Source: Enterococcus larvae
GTDB taxonomy: Bacteria > Bacillota > Bacilli > Lactobacillales > Enterococcaceae
Assembly (NCBI RefSeq): GCF_017830045.1
Contig: NZ_JAEDXU010000010.1
Span: 1-64,000, forward strand
DNA length: 64,000 nt
Reading direction: 5' to 3'
Within the stretch, counting starts at the first letter, position 1, and each line of letters starts with the position of its first letter. The position numbers and the translations under genes were made by a program. Below the pieces are notes generated by a model. It was not told the origin of the DNA, did no database searches, and saw only the letters and a list, made by a program, of their open reading frames with translations. Of the stretch, positions 51,457 through 60,171 are shown piece after piece.

Positions 51457-52009
51457 ATTCTGGTTTCCTGTAAACTCGGAAGAGAAGTGGCTAAACAAAC
51501 AAGCAAAAAACGGCTACGAATTGGATACAATCGTCCCATTCCGCTTATTTGTTCCCTTAGAGATGCGTGTCTATGAGTTTAAGAAGACAAAAAACAAGAA
51601 CCTGCACTACAGGATCGATTATCGCTCATTCCCATCGAAAGAAGCACTCAATGACTACCTTGACCTTCTTAAAGAAGATGGCTGGCAGCATTTCAAAAAG
51701 GACTTCAGCTATGATAACACGACAAATGCGCTTTATTTTTACAATGTTACCGATAGTCACAAAGAACTTTTCTCCGACAAGCAATCAGAAAAGGAACGAA
51801 ACCATCGCGCCTCCTTTACGCTAGTAAAGATGAGCCTGCTCCCTTTTCTCGCAGCAGTATTGCTCCCTTATTACCGTAACTTACCCCCAGCTGACAGCTT
51901 CCTTTCATTCATCGGAAAATACTTTTTCCCTCTGGCGACTGCCGGTATGCTGATTGCTGCTGGTCTCTTAAAAATAACCGAAGACAAAAAAACACAGCTT
52001 CATCAGTAA
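51443..52009 (+). CDS. DUF2812 membrane protein
   Basis: 188-residue protein whose first about 110 residues form the DUF2812 domain (EEKWLNKQAKNGYELD, YEFKKTKNKNLHYRIDYRSF, YLDLLKEDGWQHF, ALYFYNV). Two membrane helices follow near the C-terminus. AGGAGGAAAAGACA precedes the ATG. Encoded with a PadR regulator, as is typical. The biochemical role is not known. Confidence 0.85.
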   Translation: MKRIRFWFPVNSEEKWLNKQAKNGYELDTIVPFRLFVPLEMRVYEFKKTKNKNLHYRIDYRSFPSKEALNDYLDLLKEDGWQHFKKDFSYDNTTNALYFYNVTDSHKELFSDKQSEKERNHRASFTLVKMSLLPFLAAVLLPYYRNLPPADSFLSFIGKYFFPLATAGMLIAAGLLKITEDKKTQLHQ

Positions 52010-52013
52010 ATAA

Positions 52014-52060
52014 AAAACAGCTTATGAAAAAGCGTACCCTGCCTTTTCATAAGCTGTTTT
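52014..52060. terminator. Bidirectional terminator between DUF2812 and XRE genes
   Basis: A 17-bp perfect stem (AAAACAGCTTATGAAAA with its complement) encloses a 13-nt loop, with A/T tracts on both sides; it serves two convergent genes. Confidence 0.85.
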
Positions 52061-52068
52061 GATTCCTA

Positions 52069-52845
52069 CTAAACCTTTCGATAAACTGACAATAATTTAT
52101 CCATTCGACCACCGTCTATTTTCAACATTCCACATGCGATCATACCGACCATCGCAAGGACCTCCACTATATTATGAAGAATAAATTCCATAGGATCGAT
52201 TGCTGATTTAGTAAGAATGATGGATAATCCTTCAACACCAAAGCTCAAAAACAAGGCCAATACTGCCAACCACCAGAATCCAATCGACGTAAAACGCCAC
52301 ATCAGAACAAGTACCCAGCTATAACCAACCCAAACAGCGGCTACAGTTAGAAGCTGCTTTAAATCAAGCTCCTGGTTATAGCGTTGAATGACTACCATCA
52401 ACAATGCAACCAGAATAGTTACGGATGCCCCTGCTTTGATTAGCCTTTCAGTCTCCGTATACCTCCATGTAGAAAGAATTGCTCCCGCTATCATACAGCC
52501 AACGACCACAATCAAAGACCAAGTAAACGCCTGATTGTATATAAAATCAATGCCCAGACAAATCAGACCGCTGACTGTCAACGTACTCATAAACACCATA
52601 TAAAGAACTTCCCGTATATTTTTTCTTTTTAAACTGCTGACCATTTTCTTATCCCCCTTCAATAACGCATCTAAAGAGATTGAAAAAATTTCACTTAGCT
52701 GGATCAGGCTTTCAATATCCGGATAGCTTCGTCCCACCTCCCAGTTTGAAATCGTCTGCCTGGATACATGCATTCTATCTGCCAACTCCTGCTGAGTAAA
52801 ATGATATTCCTGTCTTTTCTCTTTTAGCTTTTCTCCTAAATTCAT
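52069..52845 (-). CDS. XRE-family regulator fused to a membrane domain
   Basis: 258-residue protein with an N-terminal XRE helix-turn-helix (KRQEYHFTQQELADRMHVSRQTISNWEVGRSYPD, about residues 10-43) and six or so membrane helices from about residue 80 to the end. Membrane-bound XRE regulators of this type occur widely in Firmicutes and probably sense envelope or small-molecule cues, but ligands are unknown. AGAAGGAGACAACA precedes the ATG. No co-directional partner gene is close downstream. Confidence 0.82.
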   Translation of the reverse strand: MNLGEKLKEKRQEYHFTQQELADRMHVSRQTISNWEVGRSYPDIESLIQLSEIFSISLDALLKGDKKMVSSLKRKNIREVLYMVFMSTLTVSGLICLGIDFIYNQAFTWSLIVVVGCMIAGAILSTWRYTETERLIKAGASVTILVALLMVVIQRYNQELDLKQLLTVAAVWVGYSWVLVLMWRFTSIGFWWLAVLALFLSFGVEGLSIILTKSAIDPMEFILHNIVEVLAMVGMIACGMLKIDGGRMDKLLSVYRKV

Positions 52846-52997
52846 TGTTGTCTCCTTCTGTTTTCACTATAGGAAAATCATACCATTTTCACAAGAAAAG
52901 AAAATGAGCAACTGATAAAAATCCAACGCCAAGAATCTAAGCACCTTGATATGACAGGGTTTCCGTACATTTCAAAAGAAGTACAACGCAAAAAAAC

Positions 52998-53037
52998 GAC
53001 CACCAAACGTTAGCTTTTCAAGCTAATGTTTAGTGGC
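52998..53037 (-). terminator. Terminator of the lipoprotein/csc gene block
   Basis: A long stem of about 18 bp (GACCACCAAACGTTAGCTT with AAGCTAATGTTTAGTGGCC, one wobble and one mismatch) is followed on the minus strand by a T run. It is the first clear terminator after the block of minus-strand genes that starts at the right edge of the window. Confidence 0.85.
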
Positions 53038-53150
53038 CAATTCAGCCTATCGATACTTTTACCGCTGTTTATTTTTATAATTTACCATAAAGCTTCGTCA
53101 ATAAAATCACTCTTTTATGTTCCACTGTTCTGTATACGAAATCAGATCTT

Positions 53151-53543
53151 CTACGATTCCTCTTCACTTTCTTTTACTAAACTGGCATAGATAACTTTAT
53201 CGTCTGCTTTATAGATATAGATATGAATCGTTTGATTGTCATCCACTGTATATCGATATAATTGTACATCCTCCTCCGAATTCAAATAATCCATCAGCTC
53301 TACAAACTCCGGAAGACTTTCTATCTCATCACCGTTTTCCTGCAGATCAAGATTCACATACTTATCCAGATTTTCCATTGACAAATCCATTATCTCTGTC
53401 GGACTGCCAAGCTCCGCCTTTACCTCAGAAACAGTCATCCCCAGCTTAACTTTGTTCAAATCGTCTGCAGTGATCGTTTTTGAACAACCAGTTAGCAGAG
53501 AAAGGCCCACTGCAATCACGATACCTGTGATAATTTTTTTCAT
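53151..53543 (-). CDS. Small lipoprotein, SmpA/OmlA-like fold
   Basis: 130-residue lipoprotein with lipobox LLTGC and a domain beginning ITADDLNKVKLGMTVSEVKAELGSPTEIMD, the repeated 'GMT--EV---LG-P' pattern of SmpA/DUF3862 folds. These domains often bind partner proteins in the envelope. The start at 53543 is favoured by TGAGGAAAATA; an ATG four codons upstream is less well placed. Lies 70 bp after another lipoprotein gene. Confidence 0.75.
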   Translation of the reverse strand: MKKIITGIVIAVGLSLLTGCSKTITADDLNKVKLGMTVSEVKAELGSPTEIMDLSMENLDKYVNLDLQENGDEIESLPEFVELMDYLNSEEDVQLYRYTVDDNQTIHIYIYKADDKVIYASLVKESEEES

Positions 53544-53612
53544 TATTTTCCTCATTCCATAATGGATTCCAACTATAATCCCTATCTATACGTGCTAAAA
53601 ACGATGCACAGC

Positions 53613-54350
53613 CTACTTACGATAATCAATCGTTGCCGCATAAATTTGGTATAGAACACCATTTTCATCATAATTCACACCAAATATTTTCCCAAACAGG
53701 AGCGTTTCATCCTCTTGAGGCGTTTCATAAATGATTATCTTCTGCCCTTTCAAATCTTCCTGCTCTTTGGTTGCTTCTTTGAATGTCTCAAGCAGCTCAT
53801 CTAGGTTCTCAAGCTTAAGGAGTTCACCGATTTTTTTCAAGACTGCATCCAGATTTTTACCGTTAAAGGTATTTTCAGCAACTGAATTGTAGATATCCAA
53901 ACGCTGGCTGTAAAGGATCGTTTGTTCCAATTCTTCCAAATATTGAAATCTGGCTGTTACTGTCCCGTAAGAAGAGTAGTTCTCTCCATTCTTAAACTTT
54001 ATCTTACTGATAAATCTCAGTTCCCTGCCGGAAGCATTGAACGTAAATTCCTCTGGTTCCTGTACTGCGCTGTCAACCTTCATCTCGGTCTTGATCAGGT
54101 CACGCCAGTCATCGAACAGCGGCGGCTTTTCCAACTGAAACTTATCTGTCAGATCTTCTACAGCCTCGGCTTCATCCTTCACGATATAATCATAATCGCC
54201 AAAATCCTGCGAGCGTTCTTTCCGCCACGTAAAGCCTGCTTCTTCTTCTGAAAGTGTTTCATCAAAGATTGACTGAGTCGTCTGATCCGCACATCCCGAA
54301 ACAACAACGAGGAAGCTGATCGCAGCGGCTCCTATTATCCATTTTCTCAT
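53613..54350 (-). CDS. Lipoprotein of unknown function
   Basis: 245-residue lipoprotein (MRKWIIGAAAISFLVVVSGC, lipobox VSGC). The mature part is acidic, with alternating strands and helices, and no family is recognised. AGGAGAATGTGG precedes the chosen ATG at 54350; a start two codons upstream is possible. It follows the DUF5067-like lipoprotein gene by 14 bp. Probably surface-exposed and part of the same transcript as the YfhO-like gene. Confidence 0.7.
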   Translation of the reverse strand: MRKWIIGAAAISFLVVVSGCADQTTQSIFDETLSEEEAGFTWRKERSQDFGDYDYIVKDEAEAVEDLTDKFQLEKPPLFDDWRDLIKTEMKVDSAVQEPEEFTFNASGRELRFISKIKFKNGENYSSYGTVTARFQYLEELEQTILYSQRLDIYNSVAENTFNGKNLDAVLKKIGELLKLENLDELLETFKEATKEQEDLKGQKIIIYETPQEDETLLFGKIFGVNYDENGVLYQIYAATIDYRK

Positions 54351-54364
54351 CCACATTCTCCTGC

Positions 54365-55315
54365 CTATCTTTCAATTGTCAGCTGCATCGGCGTACTACC
54401 ATCAATCTTACCTGCATCTGCCTGAACAGTGATCGTCTGCTTTTCAGAGTGAAGGTCGTAGACCACTGCACATTCCATCGATTTTCCTGCAGCAATCTGC
54501 TGACTGCTCTGCTCAATCAAGTAACGCAGCTCATCATCTGCCGTTTCCAACTGCTTCATTGCCGATAACTTCTCCGTTCCTTCCGTAACTGTAAACAGCT
54601 CTTGCCATTCGTCTAATGGGATTAAAGGAGCCTCTGTTTTATTAGTGATCACATAGCGCAAAATCAATTGCTGATCGGTAACCTTGGAGCCTGTGATCCG
54701 AACAGAAAGCCGTTCATTTTCCAGCTGACGTGTCGTTTCAGGTTCGCTCTGGCTATCTTCTTCAGACTTTTCGCTTTCTCTGCTGCTTACTTGAATCAGA
54801 GAGTCGACGGATTCTCTGATCAGCTGCTGTTGCTTCTCCGCACTGTTATCTCTAGGGCGGTAGCACTGCAGATTAATTATATGGTTCTCTGTCACGATGT
54901 AGTAGATATCCAGCCAGACAGCCTTTTTTTCATAAACGCTGGGCATTAGATAATGGACGGCCGGATAGCCTTCTACTTCAAAGCTTTCCTGCTCGCCAGT
55001 CTCCAATTTATAATACGCACTCAATTCTTTTTCTGTCTGTTCAAGCAGTTCAGCCTCCGTTATCGGCTCACTTTTTTGTGCTCGAATAAATAATACAGAA
55101 CGACTATTTTGATCCTCAGCGCCAAAGACAGCCGCTTCATTGAATACTTCCTTGTAGTCGTCCTCTACTTTCCAGCCTTCCGGAATCTGAATGCTGTATT
55201 CACTGCCATCGGCACTAAAGGTTTCACTTTCCTGATTCAACTGACCCTTCTGACAGGCTGTCAACAATACACTGATCAGGCCAAACCATAGAAAAATAGA
55301 AAGTCGCTTTTTCAT
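54365..55315 (-). CDS. Lipoprotein with DUF5067-like C-terminal domain
   Basis: 316-residue lipoprotein with lipobox LLTAC. Residues about 30-180 resemble a PsbP/DcrB-like alpha/beta domain (SEYSIQIPEGWKVEDDYKEVFNEAAVFGAED, AVHYLMPSVYEKKAVWLDIYYIVTENHIINLQC). Residues about 200-316 form a beta-sandwich like DUF5067 (LILRYVITNKTEAPLIPLDEW). The start overlaps the YfhO-like stop by four bases, so the two are translationally coupled. Function unknown, likely envelope. Confidence 0.7.
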   Translation of the reverse strand: MKKRLSIFLWFGLISVLLTACQKGQLNQESETFSADGSEYSIQIPEGWKVEDDYKEVFNEAAVFGAEDQNSRSVLFIRAQKSEPITEAELLEQTEKELSAYYKLETGEQESFEVEGYPAVHYLMPSVYEKKAVWLDIYYIVTENHIINLQCYRPRDNSAEKQQQLIRESVDSLIQVSSRESEKSEEDSQSEPETTRQLENERLSVRITGSKVTDQQLILRYVITNKTEAPLIPLDEWQELFTVTEGTEKLSAMKQLETADDELRYLIEQSSQQIAAGKSMECAVVYDLHSEKQTITVQADAGKIDGSTPMQLTIER

Positions 55316-57942
55316 ATGCTTTCCTCACTTTTTTCTTTTTCCTCCTGCATCAGCTGCTTTCTTCTGCCCCACCAGACATACACGCTAAAGCAAAGTATGC
55401 AGCTAACAAATAAGACGGCACCCACAGCGAATCCTTGTGGTAAAAAGACAAATTCGATTTCATGCGCCCCTGCCGGTATCTTGACTGATAGGAAAGCATC
55501 TTTAAAGGTCGTAACCTCCGCCTCTTCTCCGTCGATCAGCACCTTCCAGCCGCGATCATATGGAATAGTTGTAAGAAGCACCTGTTCTTCTTCTAGTTCC
55601 ACTGAAGCTTTTGCTCTCCGACCTTCTGTCTGAAACGCTACTCCCTGTTCCTGAATCTTTTCTGCTGCCTCAGCAAAACGCTCTGTATCTAAATAAACAG
55701 CATCCGGGCGATAAAGCGACAGACTTTGACTAGCATCCCCATCAGAAAATCCGACTTCTACTTCAACAGTTGTTGTTTCTTCGTAATACCCTAAATCATA
55801 GTATTGCCCTGTATTGACCAGTTTGCTGGTTTCAGCTGCAGCTTCTCCATTTATAGTCAATTTCACAGTTACACCGTTGGCTTCTGACCAATTGGCCGGT
55901 ACAAGACTTAAATAGGCCTGCATCTTAGCAGGGACCGTTACCATCCAAGTAACCCTCTTCGTCAGATTCGGCTCCTTTTCACTGATGGTGATGGTTTTTT
56001 CTTCTTCCGTCACAATTGCATTCTCTGTACGGATCAATGCTGCTTCACCAAATGCAAACAGCTCTCCATCCATTCCTGACAAATGATTAAACAGCTCTGT
56101 CTGGTTTGCTACTGCATCTTTTCCATAAATAGCCTCATCTGTCAGCACACCCAGAGGCATTGCATATTGATTTTCATATAAGGAGTATTCCCCCGACTCA
56201 GCTACTTTTTTATAACCGAATTTATTTACTTCTCCTTTAGTCAGGTTGTATTTCATACCAATCAAAGTATCTGCCAGTAATGTATTGTTTTTGTACTCAA
56301 TGGTCAGATTTGTACCCAACGACCGGAAACCCAATGCATTCAAATATTGAGAGGAATGACGGTTCCGAATGGAAGAAAACATCGAGACCCCATGAGTGCC
56401 GAAATTGAAACTGGAATTCAACGAATCTGTACCGGCGATATCCGACCGGAAAAATGCCGTTTCCTCCTGCCCCATCGTCCCAACTAGCGTTTCTATATCA
56501 TCATAAGATTCTGTGTAATAGGAGCGAGGCGGATAGCCCCAATCATGCAGAACACCGCTTATCATTGCTTTTGCATTTATCCCAGCCTCTCCAAACATCA
56601 AAATCAGGAGCAAGACAGGAACCCATTTCTTCCATTTTGAATCAGAAATCCAAAACAACCAAATCAGTAAATACGCCAACAGCAATCCAATCGTCAAAAC
56701 CAATGATTCTGTAGTGATCACGTCATAACGTTTTTTATTGGAGAAATAAAGGAAAGCCAAAAATACTGCCCCGATCCCCAAGATGCCATTGACCAATCGA
56801 TTGCTTTCTTCCTTTGAAAACTGTTCTAGCCCATACCCGGCAAGTAAAATAACCAGAAATGACAACAAAAAACTAAAACGAAACAAAAACATATTCGGGG
56901 CATGCATCCCATGCCAGAATAAATTTAAAGGATAGATATAGACGCTGGCAATCACCAAAAGCATCAGACTTCCATAGCCTAGTTTATTCTTCAAAGGAAT
57001 CTTCCCGCTTAAAAAATAAAACATACAGAAAATCACAGGAACCAGACCGATATAAACGAACGGCATGCTTTCATATTTCGAGGTATCATATACACCCACC
57101 ATACTTTTCGCAATTAAATCCCAAACACCAGTATCAGGAGTCAATAACGAAGTGATTTCGTTCAAGCTTTCCCCGTTATAACTCAAATCCATAATCGTTG
57201 GAAGGATCGTTATCATTGATGCTCCGCCAGCCAGAAAGGAAGTAATCAAATAAGACACAAAGCGACCCTTGTATCGCTTCCAATCAAGAGTCGTCCGAAT
57301 AAATGCATATAGGAAGGTAAATACACCCACCATGAAAGCCATGTAAAAATTCGATAAAAACAAAAGCAGATAACTGACAAAAAGAAGTGTTGGTTTTTTT
57401 TGATCCATCAGACGATGGATTCCCCAGACAATCAGCGGTAAGTATAGAAAAGTATCCAGCCACATGATTACAGGAGAGTAGCTTACAGCATAAGACATCA
57501 ACGCATAAGAGACACTTAGTCCGACTGTCAGCCAACGGTTGATTTTAAATGTATGCTGCGCAAAAAACCAAAAGGATAGTCCGCTTGCACCAAATTTCAA
57601 TAATGTCAGGTAATAGATTGTATCCGGCATGGCTGCATTGTCAAAAAGAGCAACGAGCGGTGTAAAAACACCGTTTAGATAATAGGCCATCAACGACCAG
57701 TAATTCAGCCCTAAAGAACCTGACCAAGTATAAAAAATACTCTGTTTCCCTTGAAGAACATTTTTGAAGCTGGCATGAAAATTGGAATATTGTGCAAAAG
57801 AATCCGTTGCCAAGATGCTTCGCTCACTCCCCGGATAAATATCTATAGAGTAATAGGCAATAATCATCAGCAGTACAGGAATACTGAAGCTCAGGATCAT
57901 TGCCGGATAATGCTGTTTGATAAACGTTTGTAGTCGTTTCAT
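55312..57942 (-). CDS. YfhO-family integral membrane protein
   Basis: 876-residue protein with about twelve membrane helices in the first 500 residues (GSERSILATDSFAQYSNFHASFKNVLQGKQSIFYTWSGSLGLNYW is the conserved first loop), a large extracellular domain and a final helix near 850. The lysine-rich tail QLMQEEKEKSEESI is cytoplasmic. YfhO proteins belong to the GT-C glycosyltransferase group; in Bacillus subtilis YfhO glycosylates lipoteichoic acid. A wall-polymer glycosylation role is therefore plausible. It starts 30 bp after a signal peptidase gene, in line with the csc genes. Confidence 0.85.
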   Translation of the reverse strand: MKRLQTFIKQHYPAMILSFSIPVLLMIIAYYSIDIYPGSERSILATDSFAQYSNFHASFKNVLQGKQSIFYTWSGSLGLNYWSLMAYYLNGVFTPLVALFDNAAMPDTIYYLTLLKFGASGLSFWFFAQHTFKINRWLTVGLSVSYALMSYAVSYSPVIMWLDTFLYLPLIVWGIHRLMDQKKPTLLFVSYLLLFLSNFYMAFMVGVFTFLYAFIRTTLDWKRYKGRFVSYLITSFLAGGASMITILPTIMDLSYNGESLNEITSLLTPDTGVWDLIAKSMVGVYDTSKYESMPFVYIGLVPVIFCMFYFLSGKIPLKNKLGYGSLMLLVIASVYIYPLNLFWHGMHAPNMFLFRFSFLLSFLVILLAGYGLEQFSKEESNRLVNGILGIGAVFLAFLYFSNKKRYDVITTESLVLTIGLLLAYLLIWLFWISDSKWKKWVPVLLLILMFGEAGINAKAMISGVLHDWGYPPRSYYTESYDDIETLVGTMGQEETAFFRSDIAGTDSLNSSFNFGTHGVSMFSSIRNRHSSQYLNALGFRSLGTNLTIEYKNNTLLADTLIGMKYNLTKGEVNKFGYKKVAESGEYSLYENQYAMPLGVLTDEAIYGKDAVANQTELFNHLSGMDGELFAFGEAALIRTENAIVTEEEKTITISEKEPNLTKRVTWMVTVPAKMQAYLSLVPANWSEANGVTVKLTINGEAAAETSKLVNTGQYYDLGYYEETTTVEVEVGFSDGDASQSLSLYRPDAVYLDTERFAEAAEKIQEQGVAFQTEGRRAKASVELEEEQVLLTTIPYDRGWKVLIDGEEAEVTTFKDAFLSVKIPAGAHEIEFVFLPQGFAVGAVLFVSCILCFSVYVWWGRRKQLMQEEKEKSEESI

Positions 57943-57971
57943 TTACTTTCTCTCTTTCTTATCTTCTGGTC

Positions 57972-58712
57972 TCAATGAACAAGCCCCATCGTATTCAATG
58001 GATAATAACGATACACAACAATACCTTCGATTTGAGTGCTCTCAATCAAACCGAATTCACGGCTGTCACTTGAATGAAGACGATTATCTCCCTGAACAAA
58101 GTAGTGGTCTGCCGGGATTCGATCAAGATGAAGCAGTTCATTCGCCGCCTGTTGAGACAAGGTGACTTTAATTGTGCCATCCGATAGTTCCTCAGAATCT
58201 TCTACTTCATCCTGTTCATTTTCTTTCGGTAATAGGTACAAAGAAAGGCCTCTCACCTGAATTTTATCTCCCGGAAGGCCAATTACTCGCTTTACATAGG
58301 AATCATCCTCTGTATATTTCGGATCAAATGCAACAATCGAGTACCGTGTGATCTCTTTTGTCTTAACAATTAAAATCCGATCCCCATTCTGAAATGTCGG
58401 TTCCATCGACTGACCATCCACTTGATGAGCCGTAAACCTTAAAAAGAAGCATAAAACAGCTGCCAATAAAAGAAGCAGCCACAGCGTTTCTTTCTGCCTT
58501 AACCCTCTGAGAAAATTTTTTCCGGTTTTTTTCCAAAAGGAAGGCTGTTTCAGTCGATGCAGACGCTGCTTCCACGTCAGTTTTTTTCTTCTGACAGGTG
58601 CCCGCCCCTTCTTTTTACTGCTCTTCCCCGTTTTTTTCTGAGGTGGTCTTCTTTTTTTCTTCTTATTTCCGACTGGCGACTGTCTGTCGGATTTTCTTCT
58701 CTGCTGTTCCAT
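57972..58712 (-). CDS. Signal peptidase I with a basic N-terminal extension
   Basis: 246-residue type I signal peptidase. Catalytic Ser in VDGQSMEPTFQNGDRI and catalytic Lys in SYVKRVIGLPGDKI are both present, as is GDNRLHSSDSREFG. Unlike the lepB at 46029 it has about 70 extra cytoplasmic residues before the membrane helix, very rich in Lys and Arg. ATG at 58712 is used, with GAGGATTAAG upstream; a TTG one codon earlier is possible. It is in the csc gene run and probably processes those surface proteins. Confidence 0.88.
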   Translation of the reverse strand: MEQQRRKSDRQSPVGNKKKKRRPPQKKTGKSSKKKGRAPVRRKKLTWKQRLHRLKQPSFWKKTGKNFLRGLRQKETLWLLLLLAAVLCFFLRFTAHQVDGQSMEPTFQNGDRILIVKTKEITRYSIVAFDPKYTEDDSYVKRVIGLPGDKIQVRGLSLYLLPKENEQDEVEDSEELSDGTIKVTLSQQAANELLHLDRIPADHYFVQGDNRLHSSDSREFGLIESTQIEGIVVYRYYPLNTMGLVH

Positions 58713-58727
58713 CAATCTTAATCCTCA

Positions 58728-59453
58728 TTAAAACTGGCGCATTGCATGGATCGGAAAAATACGTGCTTTAACAACGCCAATTATTTCTTTCTTCTTTACA
58801 AAGCCAAAATAACGACTATCGGTTGCATAGGATCGATTATCCCCCATGACAAAATAACAGTCCTCCGGCACTCGATTGCTGCCTGTTGCTTCATTCAAGG
58901 TAAAATCCTCTGTCAATAATTCATCTACGCCATCGATACTACCTGTAGAAAGAAAGCGCTCCGGAATCTCATTGCCATTCACAAATAAACTACCGTTTTT
59001 ATAGTACAGCTCTTCTCCTGGCAAACCAATCACTCGACGTACAAGATTTTCCTCGGAAGAAGCCTCTTGAAAATAAATCAGACTAAATCGACGAATCGTT
59101 CCCCATTTGTAAACCAGCAGTCGATCCTGATCATTCGTTGTAGGGGTCATAGAGTAACCTTCCACTTTTGGCAAGCTGAGCAGCAGCTGAAAGACGGCAA
59201 AGAACAGAAGCAAAGAAATTCCTAATGCGAGCAATATTTCCATGACTGTTGTTCGCCTTGTTTTTCTCTTCCTGTTCTTTTTCGTTTTACGCTTTCTCTG
59301 GACCAACTTTCTTTTTCTTGTATTTGCAGAGGCTTTCTTCTTCTGTCTTAAATTACCGCTGTCCCTTTTTGCAGTCGCTTTTTTTGCTGATTGTCTGCTC
59401 TTTTTTGAACGTCTTACATTGCCTTTAGGAACCAGCTTCTTTTTTTTACTCAC
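58728..59453 (-). CDS. Signal peptidase I-like protein lacking the catalytic lysine
   Basis: 241-residue protein of the signal peptidase I family. The Ser motif VEGYSMTPT is present, and GDNRSYATDSRYFG is intact. The position of the catalytic Lys, VKRVIGLPG in the two other copies, reads NLVRRVIGLPGEEL here (codon CGT for Arg). It also carries a roughly 70-residue Lys/Arg-rich cytoplasmic extension. It starts with GTG after GAGGTGCTGAACA and ends 15 bp before the other signal peptidase. It may be inactive, altered, or a non-catalytic partner; sequence alone cannot tell. Confidence 0.85.
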   Translation of the reverse strand: MSKKKKLVPKGNVRRSKKSRQSAKKATAKRDSGNLRQKKKASANTRKRKLVQRKRKTKKNRKRKTRRTTVMEILLALGISLLLFFAVFQLLLSLPKVEGYSMTPTTNDQDRLLVYKWGTIRRFSLIYFQEASSEENLVRRVIGLPGEELYYKNGSLFVNGNEIPERFLSTGSIDGVDELLTEDFTLNEATGSNRVPEDCYFVMGDNRSYATDSRYFGFVKKKEIIGVVKARIFPIHAMRQF

Positions 59454-59478
59454 TGTTCAGCACCTCAGATCGTCTCTG

Positions 59479-60147
59479 TTATTGCTGCTTTTTCAAGGCT
59501 TGTTCATTGACACTGAAACGCTTGAATACACTGCTCTGACTTTCCTGCACTTTTTCAATATCCTTCAGATAGCTTTCAGCCGTTGCCTGATTTGCAAGGC
59601 TATCGACCGTCTGTCCATTTAAATTGACACCTAACTCCCGCAGTAATGTGAAATGACGGTTCAGCAGATTCTGTCCATCTTCTGCAAGACTAAGGGACGC
59701 ACGACGAGCACCATAGCTTGCTAAACGAGAGGTGATTTCCTGTAGGTTTTTAATCGACTTTTGCGGATTTTCACCAGCAGCAATGTTATTGATCTGCAGC
59801 TGTGCTTCATCCAATAAATAGTAACTCTGAACTAAAGCCTCAGAATCTTCACTTGGCAAATGATTTTGCTGATAATAACGGGAATATAGGCCTGTCCCCA
59901 GAGATAACCCAGCTATCAATAACAGCAGCACACTTCTAAAAAGCTGCTTTTTTCTTTTTTTCTCCAATTGTTTACGCAAGCGTAAAAACTGCCGACGCTT
60001 CTTTTTGTTTTTCGGCGGACGTTTCTTTTTTACAGCCTTATATTTACGGCCAGTCCGAAAAGAACTAATAAAAAAGAGGAAGCCGAACAGGGAAAAAAGA
60101 AGAGTGCTGGATAATAAGAGAACAAATGACCAGTCTAATACACTCAT
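59479..60147 (-). CDS. Unknown membrane protein of the csc locus
   Basis: 222-residue protein with two membrane helices (about 8-28 and 73-90) separated by a strongly basic cytoplasmic loop (KKKRPPKNKKKRRQFLRLRK-type), followed by an extracellular helical domain (about 95-222, coiled-coil-like, with ENPQKSIKNLQEITSRLASYGARRASLSL). I do not recognise a family. It lies between the signal peptidase-like gene and the WxL-interacting protein gene, within 25 bp of each, so it belongs to the same operon and may help assemble the surface complex. Confidence 0.7.
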   Translation of the reverse strand: MSVLDWSFVLLLSSTLLFSLFGFLFFISSFRTGRKYKAVKKKRPPKNKKKRRQFLRLRKQLEKKRKKQLFRSVLLLLIAGLSLGTGLYSRYYQQNHLPSEDSEALVQSYYLLDEAQLQINNIAAGENPQKSIKNLQEITSRLASYGARRASLSLAEDGQNLLNRHFTLLRELGVNLNGQTVDSLANQATAESYLKDIEKVQESQSSVFKRFSVNEQALKKQQ

Positions 60148-60171
60148 ACTTCTTTCTTCCTTTCTTTTCCC

